From contig JANBQC010000056.1 in the NCBI GenBank assembly GCA_027576995.1, forward strand, positions 1-64,000: DNA of 64,000 nt, read 5' to 3'. Position numbers and translations under genes: made by a program. The stretch is from Dimargaris cristalligena (Eukaryota; Kickxellomycota; Dimargaritomycetes; Dimargaritales; Dimargaritaceae). This document shows, in pieces, positions 11,184 through 20,767 of this stretch; position 1 is the first letter of the stretch, and each line of letters begins with the position of its first letter. Under the pieces are notes generated by a model. The model was given only the letters and a program-made list of their open reading frames with translations. It did no database searches and was not told where the DNA came from.

Positions 11184-12277
11184 CCCGTCTCTCTTTTAAT
11201 ATACGGTACATCGTGTAATCCATGGTCTATCTTCAGTAAGTGTCCCCCCCCACCCCACATTAGTGGGTGGAAAGAGTTACTCTTAATAAACCTATCCCTT
11301 TTTATAGTATATTCTTGTAATCTTTTGGACCTCATTGAATATTCCGCCATGTTACCCTAGTACACCACTGATTAAATATACCCAATTAAAATAGTCTTCC
11401 TTTGGCCACCAATATTAACCTCTTATTGATAATGGATACGAGAATATAGAGAAAGGGGGCTATTTTTAACCAGTAAAACACAGTTACATTCAACGTTTTT
11501 TATTTTTTTATTTTGCTACATAATCCGATTGAACCCCGCTCATATTCGGTCTTTGTAAAACGGCTAAACCCAATACTACGTAGTTGGCAAGCCGATGCCG
11601 ACAATTGCTTGATATCGTTTCCATCCAGCTCAATGTGAGCGGGCTACTCCATTTGGGATACCCACCGGTAGGGTGACATTTAAACAGTGCACCTCTATCA
11701 TTGCATTGGACAGCTATTTTTGGAGAGACAACATTCCCAAGTCTACCCTAGCACCATAACCCCGGAAAGGTTCATAATTATACTATACCTCGATGAATGA
11801 TGCTACGAATCTTCGGTATGAGAAGAACTCGAGATTGTTACAGAGGGCTGTGGGTGGAAAGTAGATGGGAAGTTAGGTGGCCTATTCGTTTATTGGGATA
11901 AGCCTGATCGAGTTGAGTATTCTACATTCTTCTCGAAAAGCATTATCGGTGTATTAAGGGAGGTTTGGCAATATGATAACACAACTCAAATGAACTGGTG
12001 CATCACAGTTTCCAGGCGACAATACCCATACCAAGGTGGAATTCAGTTGCAGGGATTCCAAGCCCTAAGAAAACCCATTTATAGTTAATAATACGAGGGG
12101 CTATTAAATCATTGCAACTTACCTATTCCACAAAAAAAAAAAAGGTATACATGGTAGGGACAATGTGAGACTGACCAGAGAGGGGATGGTGAATGGATAC
12201 CTAGCTTAGGAAATAGTAGGGGATTTACCCGGTGTTGTTTCTCTCACCCCCCCCGTCCGAAAAGGGAGTCTCCAGCA
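11184..12277. other. Intergenic region between convergent genes
   Basis: Nothing gene-like was found. It holds a probable polyadenylation signal at 11285-11290 for the secreted-protein gene, and an A-run at 12130-12145. Downstream sequence near 12244-12277 is the 3' flank of the minus-strand TFIIF gene. Confidence 0.5.
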
Positions 12278-13440
12278 TTAGTCAACCTCCTCAAAATCAT
12301 CATCATCTTGGGAATCGTCGTCCTCGTCCATAGTGTCCTTCGACGGCGTATCGGGGGCGGCGGGTGCCGCGTCAGCCTCGGTTGGTATCGACCGCTTCGC
12401 GGCGAACTCGGGCTTGAGCTGGTAGTTGGCTGAATACCCACCCTTACGGTTGAGGATGGCCACTTCGTTAAGCACTTCTTTGAGGAAGGCCTAATTCACG
12501 GTTGTCCCACGGCGAGGCGAGGTGAAACGAACAAAAACCCAATACAAAAACATACACATCCACATTAGGGTAGGCAAATGATCAGCTAATGACGCCTAGA
12601 ACCTATCAGTTGGCTAGGTAGGCTGCAATGGGTCGAGTGAGCCGTTGTCCTCCGTGGCATTATCTAGTCCCCGATTCCCTCCCCTTACACATCCCATTTT
12701 AAAGACCTAGAACTGGGCATCGGAATACTCAAAAGAGGGATCCAGAAATAGCGAGTTGGCGGGACTACCCTTTTCATACTTACCACCGGCTGCTCGGTAT
12801 GTTCCACGAGCCCCTTCAACGACCAATACGGGTACTTTTCGAAGGCCTTGAACAGCATATTCATCAAATCCTGTTTGGGCATCCGGGTCATCTTGGATTC
12901 GATATACGTGGTCTTCTTCCGGTTCGCCGCGGCATGGTCCTGCATACTACTCGCCAAAATGGGTTTCCGGTAAATGTCGCCCAACCGCTGGACCGACCGG
13001 ACCGGTTTGCCCGCCTCTAAATTGCGCGTGCGCATGATATGGCGGTACGCGTCACTAATCACCGGCGTCACGGCGCATTCGTGGTGGATCGTGCCCGTCA
13101 CCGCCGTATGGTGGGTTTTGTTGTTTTCCGAAAACACGTAAGCATTGGTCACCCGACTGTTGGTGATTTTGAGCGTGTATTCTTTGGGAATGTCGGTGTT
13201 TTGCGGGGTGTCCGAAAGGAGAATGGCCAGCCGTTGGCCGGCGGCATCGTCCTGGTCGTAGATGCGCACCTTGCCTAAATCGACGGAGGTGTCGCTCGCT
13301 TGGGTCCACTTTTCGGCGAGAAACTTGGGGATCTTGACTAGCCAGATCTTGGTGTCGAGATTGTCCATGTCAAGCTCCTCGACGTCATCGTCCATGACTC
13401 CGGCAGCGGGCTGTTTGGTTTGGGCATTAGAAGGAGGCAT
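12278..13440 (-). CDS. TFG2: Transcription initiation factor IIF subunit beta (Tfg2/RAP30)
   Basis: Subunit of TFIIF, which binds RNA polymerase II and places it in the preinitiation complex. Exon 1 is 13440-12784, ending at a consensus donor (GTG/GTAAGT). The intron is 12783-12491, and exon 2 (12490-12278) starts after TTAG. The spliced protein is 289 residues, close to RAP30 proteins. The N-terminal acidic stretch leads into K-I-W-L-V-K-I-P-K-F-L, the dimerisation-domain start of RAP30. E-C-A-V-T-P and R-T-R-N-L-E-A-G follow. The C-terminal winged helix begins at D-L-M-N-M-L-F-K-A-F-E and crosses the intron at E-Q-P-V/A-F-L-K-E-V-L. The tail is acidic (D-E-D-D-D...F-E-E-V-D). The joined frame across the splice matches the family with no gap, so the intron boundaries are well supported. 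Confidence 0.93.
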
Positions 13441-14335
13441 GGCGGAGAATGTAATAATTTAATTGGATAAATGGGTATGATGGGAATCGGAATTTAGAAT
13501 GTCTTGCTGTATTGTTTGTTTTTTTTTAAAAAAAAAGGTATGGGAGAAAGTACAAAGGATAAAGTAGGTGGAAGCGGTTCACGGAGAGTCCGTCCAATAT
13601 AACGAACGTGGGAGATTAGAAGAGAATCGTAGAAGTAGGGTAATGTGAGACAAGCAAGGCCCGGGGGAATAAGCAAGTGTGACTTATAGTATCAGGTTTG
13701 AATGAAAGAAGCTAAGTAGACAGGCCAAATGGGGGCATATGTGCTTCGAGGTAAAATTAACCAAGCGGAGCTACAGTGGAGCCTTCAGCTTCGAAAGCGG
13801 CGGAAGTTCTCTAGGCCTGTATTTAGGAAGTGGAGCTTTGCACCAGTGGCGTTTGGAAGTCCAATGGGGTAGTAAAGGAAATACCCCACAACTCCTGCCC
13901 AATGTGACTAAGAAGGGTTGCTTCCAAATTTAACTGGCTTAGTCCACATGCTTCTAAATATCCCGTTCAAAAAAGTATGGAACCCCCATTTTTACGTCAA
14001 CTGCCAGATGGCCCGCAACTTGGGTATTTCGCTGATCCATCTTCAGCCGCATTCTTTAATGAACATATGAATGGCTCGAATGCGATATATCCGGCACACC
14101 AGTAACAATTCAAGGGGGCTTAACTGGTCATTGGGCCAATTAGTCTCTTCCCGTCAACGTAGAAGATACTCACTCCTCCTTCCCTAAATATTAAACAAAC
14201 ATAGCCGCCCACGTTTTAAAATAGGAAAGTAAAGCCAATATTATCCAGTAACAGTTTATTAATGATAGTAACAGCATCCCCCCCTCCCCCGCTTGCCCTT
14301 CCCATACCACAGAAGAGGCCTTCTTTACTCCTCGC
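13441..14335. other. Intergenic region with two short unassigned open frames
   Basis: This is the promoter side of the TFIIF gene and the 3' side of the PPR-like gene. Plus-strand ATG frames at 13739-13933 (64 codons) and 13977-14105 (42 codons) have balanced composition but no recognisable domain. An A/T homopolymer pair lies near 13518-13536. Confidence 0.4.
13977..14105 (+). CDS. Short open frame of unknown status
   Basis: An ATG-started frame of 42 codons beginning M-E-P-P-F-L-R-Q-L-P-D-G and ending in a TAA. It contains G-Y-F-A-D-P-S-S-A-A-F-F. It shares a 17-base word with intergenic DNA near 31965. It could be a chance frame or a remnant of a larger gene; no domain was recognised. Confidence 0.15.
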   Translation: MEPPFLRQLPDGPQLGYFADPSSAAFFNEHMNGSNAIYPAHQ

Positions 14336-17281
14336 CTAATGCAGCTCTGGATCCTGCTTACCAGCGAGAATAGCCTGGGTTTTTTCTACCAATTGCTCTA
14401 GGGCCGACTGGGGATTAGGGATCACTTGCTGGCGGGCCATTTCCTCTAGGGTATACCGAGCGTGTTTCATTTGGTGTAGGTGAAGCCAACCTTTTAGCAG
14501 AACATAGGCTAACTGGCGGTTCCAGCGGGGTGGGTGGAAATGGTGGAGCCAAGGGGCCGCGCCGGCGGAGTTCCCGGGGACACTGGGTTCCGCCGGGGAG
14601 TCGGAGACGGATGCAGAAGCCGCTGAAGTGGTGGATTCTGACGCAGTCCACTGCTCCGCCGGCTCGACCGGGTCCAAACGGGCGAGATGCAACTGCAACA
14701 TATCCGGCCCATGTTCGGCCCAAACTGTGTATAAGCGTATGGTTTCCTGCAGAAGGGTCAACAGTCGCCGGGCGTAATGCGGGTAGCGGAGCCGGAAGAG
14801 GATATTAAACATCGTTAAATAACATGACAACGGGACGGGACAGAAGGACACCCAGTCGTCCGCCGAGGGTGTTTGCCAACGGTGAATGAGGGGATCAAAA
14901 GAGTCGTACAAAAGGGCGAGTGAAGCCGTGGTAGCTGAGGGGTGGTGAGCCGGGGTAGGGAGTTCCGGCAAATCGGGTAAGCGCCAAATATCCGCCGCTC
15001 CCGTCACGGTGAAGAACCGGGGCAAAATCGTTCGTACGAACGGGTCCAATTCGCATAACCGGAAAAAGGTGCGAAAAGTACCTTCCAAATCGCCCACCGC
15101 GGCATACGCCGCCAGTAGGGTCCGGTACCCTTCCTGCCGGAGCCGCGGACGTTGGGTAAAGGAGGCGTGGGTATCCAGAACCCGGTGGGCCTCGACGTAC
15201 CGGCGGTTGTCCAATAAGCCCCGGATCAGTTGGTTAGCCAGCACGGGGGTCAAGACGGCCCGCCCGGTCGGATCGGCTAATTGGTAGCGCTGGTAGAGGG
15301 ACATGGCGCGGTCGGGCTGTCGATGGCGCATAAAGACGGTTAGCGCCACGCCTAGTTCAATCGAACCGTGGGGTCCGTAGACGGGCTGGTCCGGGGCCGT
15401 AGTGCGCATTAAATGAGTCCACGATTGGCGATGGGCCGCTTCCGCGTCCTGGTACATTTGGGGGTTACTGCGGGCCGATCGTTGGATTCGATCCAGGCGC
15501 GTGGCCAATACCGTATGGTGGATCAGATCGTGGTACAGCTGGGTAACAGTGGTGGAGGGGTGGTTGTGCTGCTCGGGGTCCATGCGAATCAGGTCCAGAA
15601 TATTCTGCGGACCTACCCCAGTGAGGCCCAACAGGTCGGCAGGTCCGGTCCCGTAGGTGTAGTGAAACTGGACTAGGCCGCGCAATAGGACATCGAGTAG
15701 GATGCGATCCCACGGTAGGCGCAAGTGATTAAATTCGCGTACGAGCTGGTAGACTTTGGTGAGGTTGAATTGGTGCATGTAGCCCGTAATCATAATAGTG
15801 AAAGTATAGGCATCGGGGGCCAAAAAAGAGAGGGCTTGTTTCCACCACCACCCGGACGCCGCGGTCGAAGCTAAGGCCGCCATGGAGCCGGGCGTGTCGC
15901 AGTCGGGGGTCGCTTCGGACAGACCGGTTATTGGTGGGCCCGTCTGGTGGTCTCGCCGGCGTAAATAAGCAATATGCTGCAGATCCGCGAAGACCGACTC
16001 GGCATCATCCAAGGCGCCCACTTTAACCAGACCATCTAAATGAGCGTTCAGCACGCTGATACTAAGGCACGGAAAGACCCGGGGTAAGACCCGGGCCACT
16101 AAGGGCTGATCCAGTGGCCATACACCGGGCTGGGGCTGACGTACGGCCTGTTGCCAAAGTCGCTGGGCCAAATCAGCGCGCTGGCAGCGGTGGAGGCGCT
16201 TAAACACATGTCGGTAGAGAGTCGGGGCAAAAAAAATACGCCGTTGGTAGGATAATTCCAGAGTGTGGATCATGGGAAGCCACCGGTGGGTCTGGAGTAG
16301 ACTGATGATCAGGCTGGCCCATAGGGTTTGTTGCGCTCGGGAATCGCCGGTGCATAGCGGAAGATCGGAGGTAAGTTGTTCGAAAGCCGACTCATGCCAC
16401 CGCACATCGGCGGCCAGAGCACGGATAAGACGGTAAAGGACGGCAAAAGTAGGTGGGATATCCCAGTGCTGACGCATAACACTGTACAGCTGGAATACTG
16501 CAAGGCAATCCCGGGTAGTCTGAGCGTAGCAGGACAGTAGGTAATACCAGGTGGTGCTGTTGGCCGATTCAGTGGATGCGCCGAGGGTTGTGAGGTCACT
16601 AATATCATTGGGTACGATATGCCACCTTACTCCCGCCTCGACCGCTTGGGCGTACTCGGCGAGCAAATAATGGGCACGAAGGATTAAGTTGCGGTTGGGT
16701 ATAGTTAGCGAAACTCCGGCGGCCTCCATATCTAAGCTAACCGCAATAATGCGCTGGGAGTTGGGCCGACTGGGCTGGGCTTCTAAGATATTTAGGAGAC
16801 ATTGGTAGTCCCAGGGATCCAAGAGGGTCCGGGTGATCGTTGATGGTGCGGGCCTCGTCGGGGTGGATCGATGGGTCGGGGGGCGATTATGGGGTCGATA
16901 ATCGACCAGTTGGTCGTAGGCCTGGAGGGACGCCTTATGATCACGCGCCAGGAGCGCTTTTCTCAGGGTGGCTAATAAATAAAAAATACGCGGATCGGGT
17001 GATAATCCGGCTGATTCATCGCTCGATGCCGGTCGAGTTACCGAGGTATGGCACCTGAGGGATGGCCCGGGATACCAACGAATCTGTGTAAAAAAACCAT
17101 GTTTGGCGTTCCGCGTACGGCTGTGGGTTGCCGGGTGTGCCCCATGGGGATGAATAAATATGTGGTTTGGGGGATCAAGTAGCGGGAGACTTGCGAACCG
17201 GAGTCGGTGGTATCGGGTTAATACATCACGACAAATAGCGACGGGTCCACTCCGGCCAGGCACCCAGCTTGCCTTGGGCAT
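14336..17281 (-). CDS. Large pentatricopeptide-repeat-like protein, probably mitochondrial
   Basis: A 981-residue single-exon protein. The ATG at 17281 gives an Arg-rich N-terminus with few acidic residues in the first 60 positions (R-Y-H-R-L-R-F and later R-Y-H-like stretches), suitable as a mitochondrial presequence. The body is helical and Leu/Arg-rich with PPR-like units, clearest around residues 455-510: D-A-Y-T-F-T-I-M-I-T-G-Y-M followed by a helix-turn-helix. Other units occur where V-L-D-T or G-T-F-R-T-F-F-R-L-C precede a second helix. Such proteins bind RNA in mitochondria and support transcript maturation, stability or translation. The target cannot be read from sequence. A Ser/Ala/Glu-rich low-complexity insert lies near the C-terminus (about 14560-14660). 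The neighbour on the right (cyclin H) is transcribed divergently from a shared 0.9-kb intergenic region. Confidence 0.7.
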   Translation of the reverse strand: MPKASWVPGRSGPVAICRDVLTRYHRLRFASLPLLDPPNHIFIHPHGAHPATHSRTRNAKHGFFTQIRWYPGPSLRCHTSVTRPASSDESAGLSPDPRIFYLLATLRKALLARDHKASLQAYDQLVDYRPHNRPPTHRSTPTRPAPSTITRTLLDPWDYQCLLNILEAQPSRPNSQRIIAVSLDMEAAGVSLTIPNRNLILRAHYLLAEYAQAVEAGVRWHIVPNDISDLTTLGASTESANSTTWYYLLSCYAQTTRDCLAVFQLYSVMRQHWDIPPTFAVLYRLIRALAADVRWHESAFEQLTSDLPLCTGDSRAQQTLWASLIISLLQTHRWLPMIHTLELSYQRRIFFAPTLYRHVFKRLHRCQRADLAQRLWQQAVRQPQPGVWPLDQPLVARVLPRVFPCLSISVLNAHLDGLVKVGALDDAESVFADLQHIAYLRRRDHQTGPPITGLSEATPDCDTPGSMAALASTAASGWWWKQALSFLAPDAYTFTIMITGYMHQFNLTKVYQLVREFNHLRLPWDRILLDVLLRGLVQFHYTYGTGPADLLGLTGVGPQNILDLIRMDPEQHNHPSTTVTQLYHDLIHHTVLATRLDRIQRSARSNPQMYQDAEAAHRQSWTHLMRTTAPDQPVYGPHGSIELGVALTVFMRHRQPDRAMSLYQRYQLADPTGRAVLTPVLANQLIRGLLDNRRYVEAHRVLDTHASFTQRPRLRQEGYRTLLAAYAAVGDLEGTFRTFFRLCELDPFVRTILPRFFTVTGAADIWRLPDLPELPTPAHHPSATTASLALLYDSFDPLIHRWQTPSADDWVSFCPVPLSCYLTMFNILFRLRYPHYARRLLTLLQETIRLYTVWAEHGPDMLQLHLARLDPVEPAEQWTASESTTSAASASVSDSPAEPSVPGNSAGAAPWLHHFHPPRWNRQLAYVLLKGWLHLHQMKHARYTLEEMARQQVIPNPQSALEQLVEKTQAILAGKQDPELH

Positions 17282-18203
17282 AGAGGCATGGGGTCACTTG
17301 CCGTGATGGTGGGGTGAGTTGGTAGAGGGTACAGGCGGGAGGGCAGTAGAGAATAAACCGGACAGGCGGCGAATGCGTCCCCAAGGACCAACAGAGGGGG
17401 TAGGTGAAATTGGTGGTTTACACCCGAGGATCGTTGACGACGAGGGGAGGGGGGGGGGGAATCGTAGGATATAACACTCGACGGTCCGTTGAAGTTGGAG
17501 TGGGAAATGGGCTCTGGAGGTTTGCCTGGTTTGGAATATATTAGAAGTGGATCTCGAGGTGGATCAGCGCCGCTTGAATGAAATAACAGCCCCGAAACTG
17601 GGGAGTACGTCGTGGCAATCGACTTGGTGTAGCAAAGGGGCGGGTGAATCTCGGGTAGTTTAGGTGGCCCCGATTGCTGAAGGAATCGAAAAAGTGACTA
17701 TAGTACAAGTTATGCGGCGGACCTAAGAAAAGACGATCAGTGCCTTACAAACCTCAAGCCAATCGTCTCCTCTTTTTAAGTTACCACCCAAAGGCGGGGT
17801 AAACCAATGTCCTGTAGTACTAGAGAGGTAAAGCGGGTTAACTTGCGCCAGACATAAACTGACTGGTCGTTCGAAGAAGCCAACTCTTTTTTAGAATCCC
17901 CGCCAACAGTGGCCGTGACCCGCTCAGAGCGCCGGGAGGCTTGGGGAAATATGCCCACAAGTCGTGGGCCAGTTCACCTCAGCTATTGTTACAAAGCGAT
18001 TCCATACCATACTGCTGACCACTTTGAAGCCTGACCATAAATTTGATTTTAGTTGGAAAACCCAATCTAGTGTGGGGCTGTCTATTTGTTTGCTGGACTT
18101 CCACCATACCTCCCATTACTTCGCCATTCTTATATAAAAGGGGACGTTCCATACCTTCTTTACTTCTTCAGTGCCTCTACAAACGGCGTGCACTTTTTTT
18201 ACC
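17282..18203. promoter_or_regulatory. Divergent intergenic region between the PPR-like gene and cyclin H
   Basis: About 0.9 kb with no open frame of note; it carries both promoters. A G-rich run occurs near 17445-17460. A TATA-like element lies at 18131 on the cyclin H side. No matching element was found for the PPR-like gene. Confidence 0.4.
18131..18140 (+). promoter_or_regulatory. TATA-like element upstream of cyclin H
   Basis: TATATAAAAG lies 64-73 bases before the chosen start codon, a reasonable distance for a fungal core promoter with a short leader. Confidence 0.45.
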
Positions 18204-20122
18204 ATGAGCCAAGCACATCGACCCCTATACGAACAGTCCTCCCAGTTTCGCAACTGGCGGTTTTCCCGCGAGAAACTGCATGAGATACGTAAGCTGACCA
18301 ACCAAGCCGGCGTTGAGCGAGCCCAAACGAACATCGAGGCTGAACAGGTAGGTTATAGATGTGGAGGGAAACCACTCGTTGGCCTGCTCTTGTCATTTCT
18401 AACCAGACTCCTCCGCGCTGATGCTGGTTGCACTTGAGTATTTCCCTTAACTCGTTATTAATATAGCCCCGACACTGACCTGGTTCGCTTATATACGCAC
18501 CTTTTGCTCAATGGGGGGTTATTTAGAATGAACACTTGGCTCGGGACGACTCGGCGCCTCAGGCAGCGAACAAGCAAGTCAACTACTTGAGCTTAGACGA
18601 CGAACTTGCCCTATGCCATTTCTACGAAACGAAAATCGACACATTTGCCAGGCACTTTAAACTGCCGAATCAGGTCAAGGTAAATTAGCCAGGTTTTGGT
18701 AATGCCGTTTAATTTAGTTATTTTTTCATTCAACCGCTAACCACCCATTCAACAACTTCTTTACACCGACCCTTATACTAATATATACGTATATATGTAT
18801 CTATATTTCTCCGGGTGGACATTGCAACCTAACCATTTGCTTAACCATGTGTCTCGACTACTAGGCCACGGCGATTGTCTACATGAAGCGGTTTTTTCTA
18901 TACAATACGGTTATGGACTATTCCCCTAAAAGCGTCATGTAAGTGGCCCGCTCATTTAATGCGAAACTGTTTAGAAATGAATTTCCTACGATTATTCAAC
19001 CCCTTATCCGGACAAGTTTAACTAACGCGCAGCCATAATATATACTCATATATATTTGTCGAACCTGGACTGCCCAATGGTGTAAAGGTTAACCTGTCTC
19101 TACTTAGCCTCCAAAACTGAAAATAAGTTTATCCAGGTCGAAGATTTCGCCAAACCAATCCCTAAAACCTCGTCACAAGATATCCTAACTTACGAGTTTG
19201 TAGTTTCTCAGAGCCTTAAATTTGAATATACTGTACACCACCCATTCTCGCCTCTTTATGGGTTTTATCTCGACGCTCAGGTATAAATTCTTTACCTTTT
19301 AAACAACTTTCCCTGGAGCCCCACCGTGCACTTGATTTTATTCGGTCAACCAAAAAGCCCGCATGAATACGCCTTTCTCGTGCTAAACCCTGCCTAATTT
19401 TGCCCAGTATTCATTTTCTTGTTTTTTGGCGTATCATGTATCTTAACCATAACCCCCTCCCCTTTCGTTTCCCGTGTAGATATTAAACGATAACATCAGC
19501 CTCTTGACCCAGGTATATTCCAAAGCCATGGACTATTGCAATACCTCCCTATACACTGACCTGACCTTCATCTACTTCCCCGGCCAAATTGCCCTAGCAT
19601 GCCTGAAATTGGCGGCCCAAGACCTGAACTGGAATTTTGCCGGCTACCTACACCAAAAGTACTCTGATGAAGCAACCCGGTTGGCCCTAGAAGCTATAGT
19701 GGACGATATCATCGCCACCATCAAGGCCCGCAAGCCGGTATCCACCGACATTGTACGCGAAGTAGACCGGCGTTTGATTTACTGCCGCAACCCCGAAAAG
19801 GATCCATCGAGTCTACTGTAAGTTTTTTGATTTCCAAAATTTGCATATGTTGGTGGTTGAGTAGTTGCATCCGCGTCGGTTAGGTATTGGTGGGTAATCC
19901 CCAGTGGTTATCCCCATGTCGAGTGGCTTTATTACACCGTTACTGACTATTTGGTTACCAACTGCTGTATTATTTTTTAACATGTCTATCTGGCATGTTG
20001 CTCATTATTACCGTAGGTTCCGCAAAAAAATCAAAGAAAATGAGGAAGAGGAGGAACTGCGCCGACAAGAGAAATATAGCCAGAATCCGTCAGTTTCGAT
20101 ATTTAATAATGGCGAGTCCTAA
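18204..20122 (+). CDS. CCL1: Cyclin H, regulatory subunit of the TFIIH kinase (CAK)
   Basis: Activates Cdk7/Kin28 in TFIIH, which phosphorylates the RNA polymerase II tail. Six exons: 18204-18347, 18527-18679, 18865-18938, 19088-19280, 19480-19817 and 20017-20122. All junctions have GT...AG and preserve frame, giving 335 residues, the usual size. The start is placed at M-S-Q-A-H because Y-E-Q-S-S-Q-F-R-N-W-R-F matches the conserved cyclin H N-terminus. The first cyclin fold includes L-A-L-C-H-F-Y, A-T-A-I-V-Y-M-K-R-F-F-L, then the exon 3/4 junction gives S-V-M-L-T-C-L-Y-L-A-S-K. E-Y-T-V-H-H-P-F-S-P follows. The second fold includes Y-T-D-L-T-F-I-Y-F-P-G-Q-I-A-L-A-C-L. The tail is charged and helical, ending in a short exon. 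A polyadenylation-like AATAAA lies at 20179. Confidence 0.92.
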
Positions 20123-20767
20123 TATCGCAGCATTCTACTCAAGACACTTCTCGTTAAATACCAATACCAATTTGGGAAAATAAACTACTTTCGTTTATAT
20201 ATATTATGACAGGGCCAACTATATTATACTCCATATTTAATGACCCTAACCACTTGCGAAAGCATGGGGTTGGTATTCGCCTTTGTTGTTTTGCCTAGCG
20301 AAATAAAAATGTTTGACAATGTGCTCCAGCTCAAAATTATGACACGGGGACAGGTTCGGGGAAACAGGGGACAATAAATTGGTGCTAAAATCTAGCAGGG
20401 TCTGCTTTGGAGCTAGCATTGCCAATACTTATATTTTCATGACTAAACTGTCACCTATATTATTACGAGCACATCCAATCTCGGGCCGACTATGAATTAA
20501 ATCTGATCACGTGGCTGTTGTTTTGATTTCGGAGTTTACAGTACTGAGTGTTTCATGGCAACAATATTATGGGGAATCGCTTTACCAGGCAAGGAAATGA
20601 GCTTTTCATATGTATCTCCTATTGCCCATGCCATTCATTTCCCTGACTTCAACTCTTTAAATTCTTATACCGACTATGAGACCCCTATTACCATATCTCT
20701 AAACACTATTGCGCCAACGCATCCTATATTTTGATTTCCTCCCCCAATAGCCTCCAACTTACCAGCC
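20123..20767. other. Intergenic region between cyclin H and the Sos7-like gene
   Basis: About 0.64 kb of AT-rich DNA with the cyclin H polyadenylation-like signal at its left end (20179-20184). No open frame of note, and no clear TATA element for the next gene. Confidence 0.4.

Noticed and set aside
13739..13933. 64-codon ATG frame
   Set aside because: No domain, no signal peptide and no related sequence in the window.
14023..14039. 17-base word GGTATTTCGCTGATCCA shared with 31963-31979
   Set aside because: A single exact match of this length in 64 kb is not far from chance, and flanks do not align.
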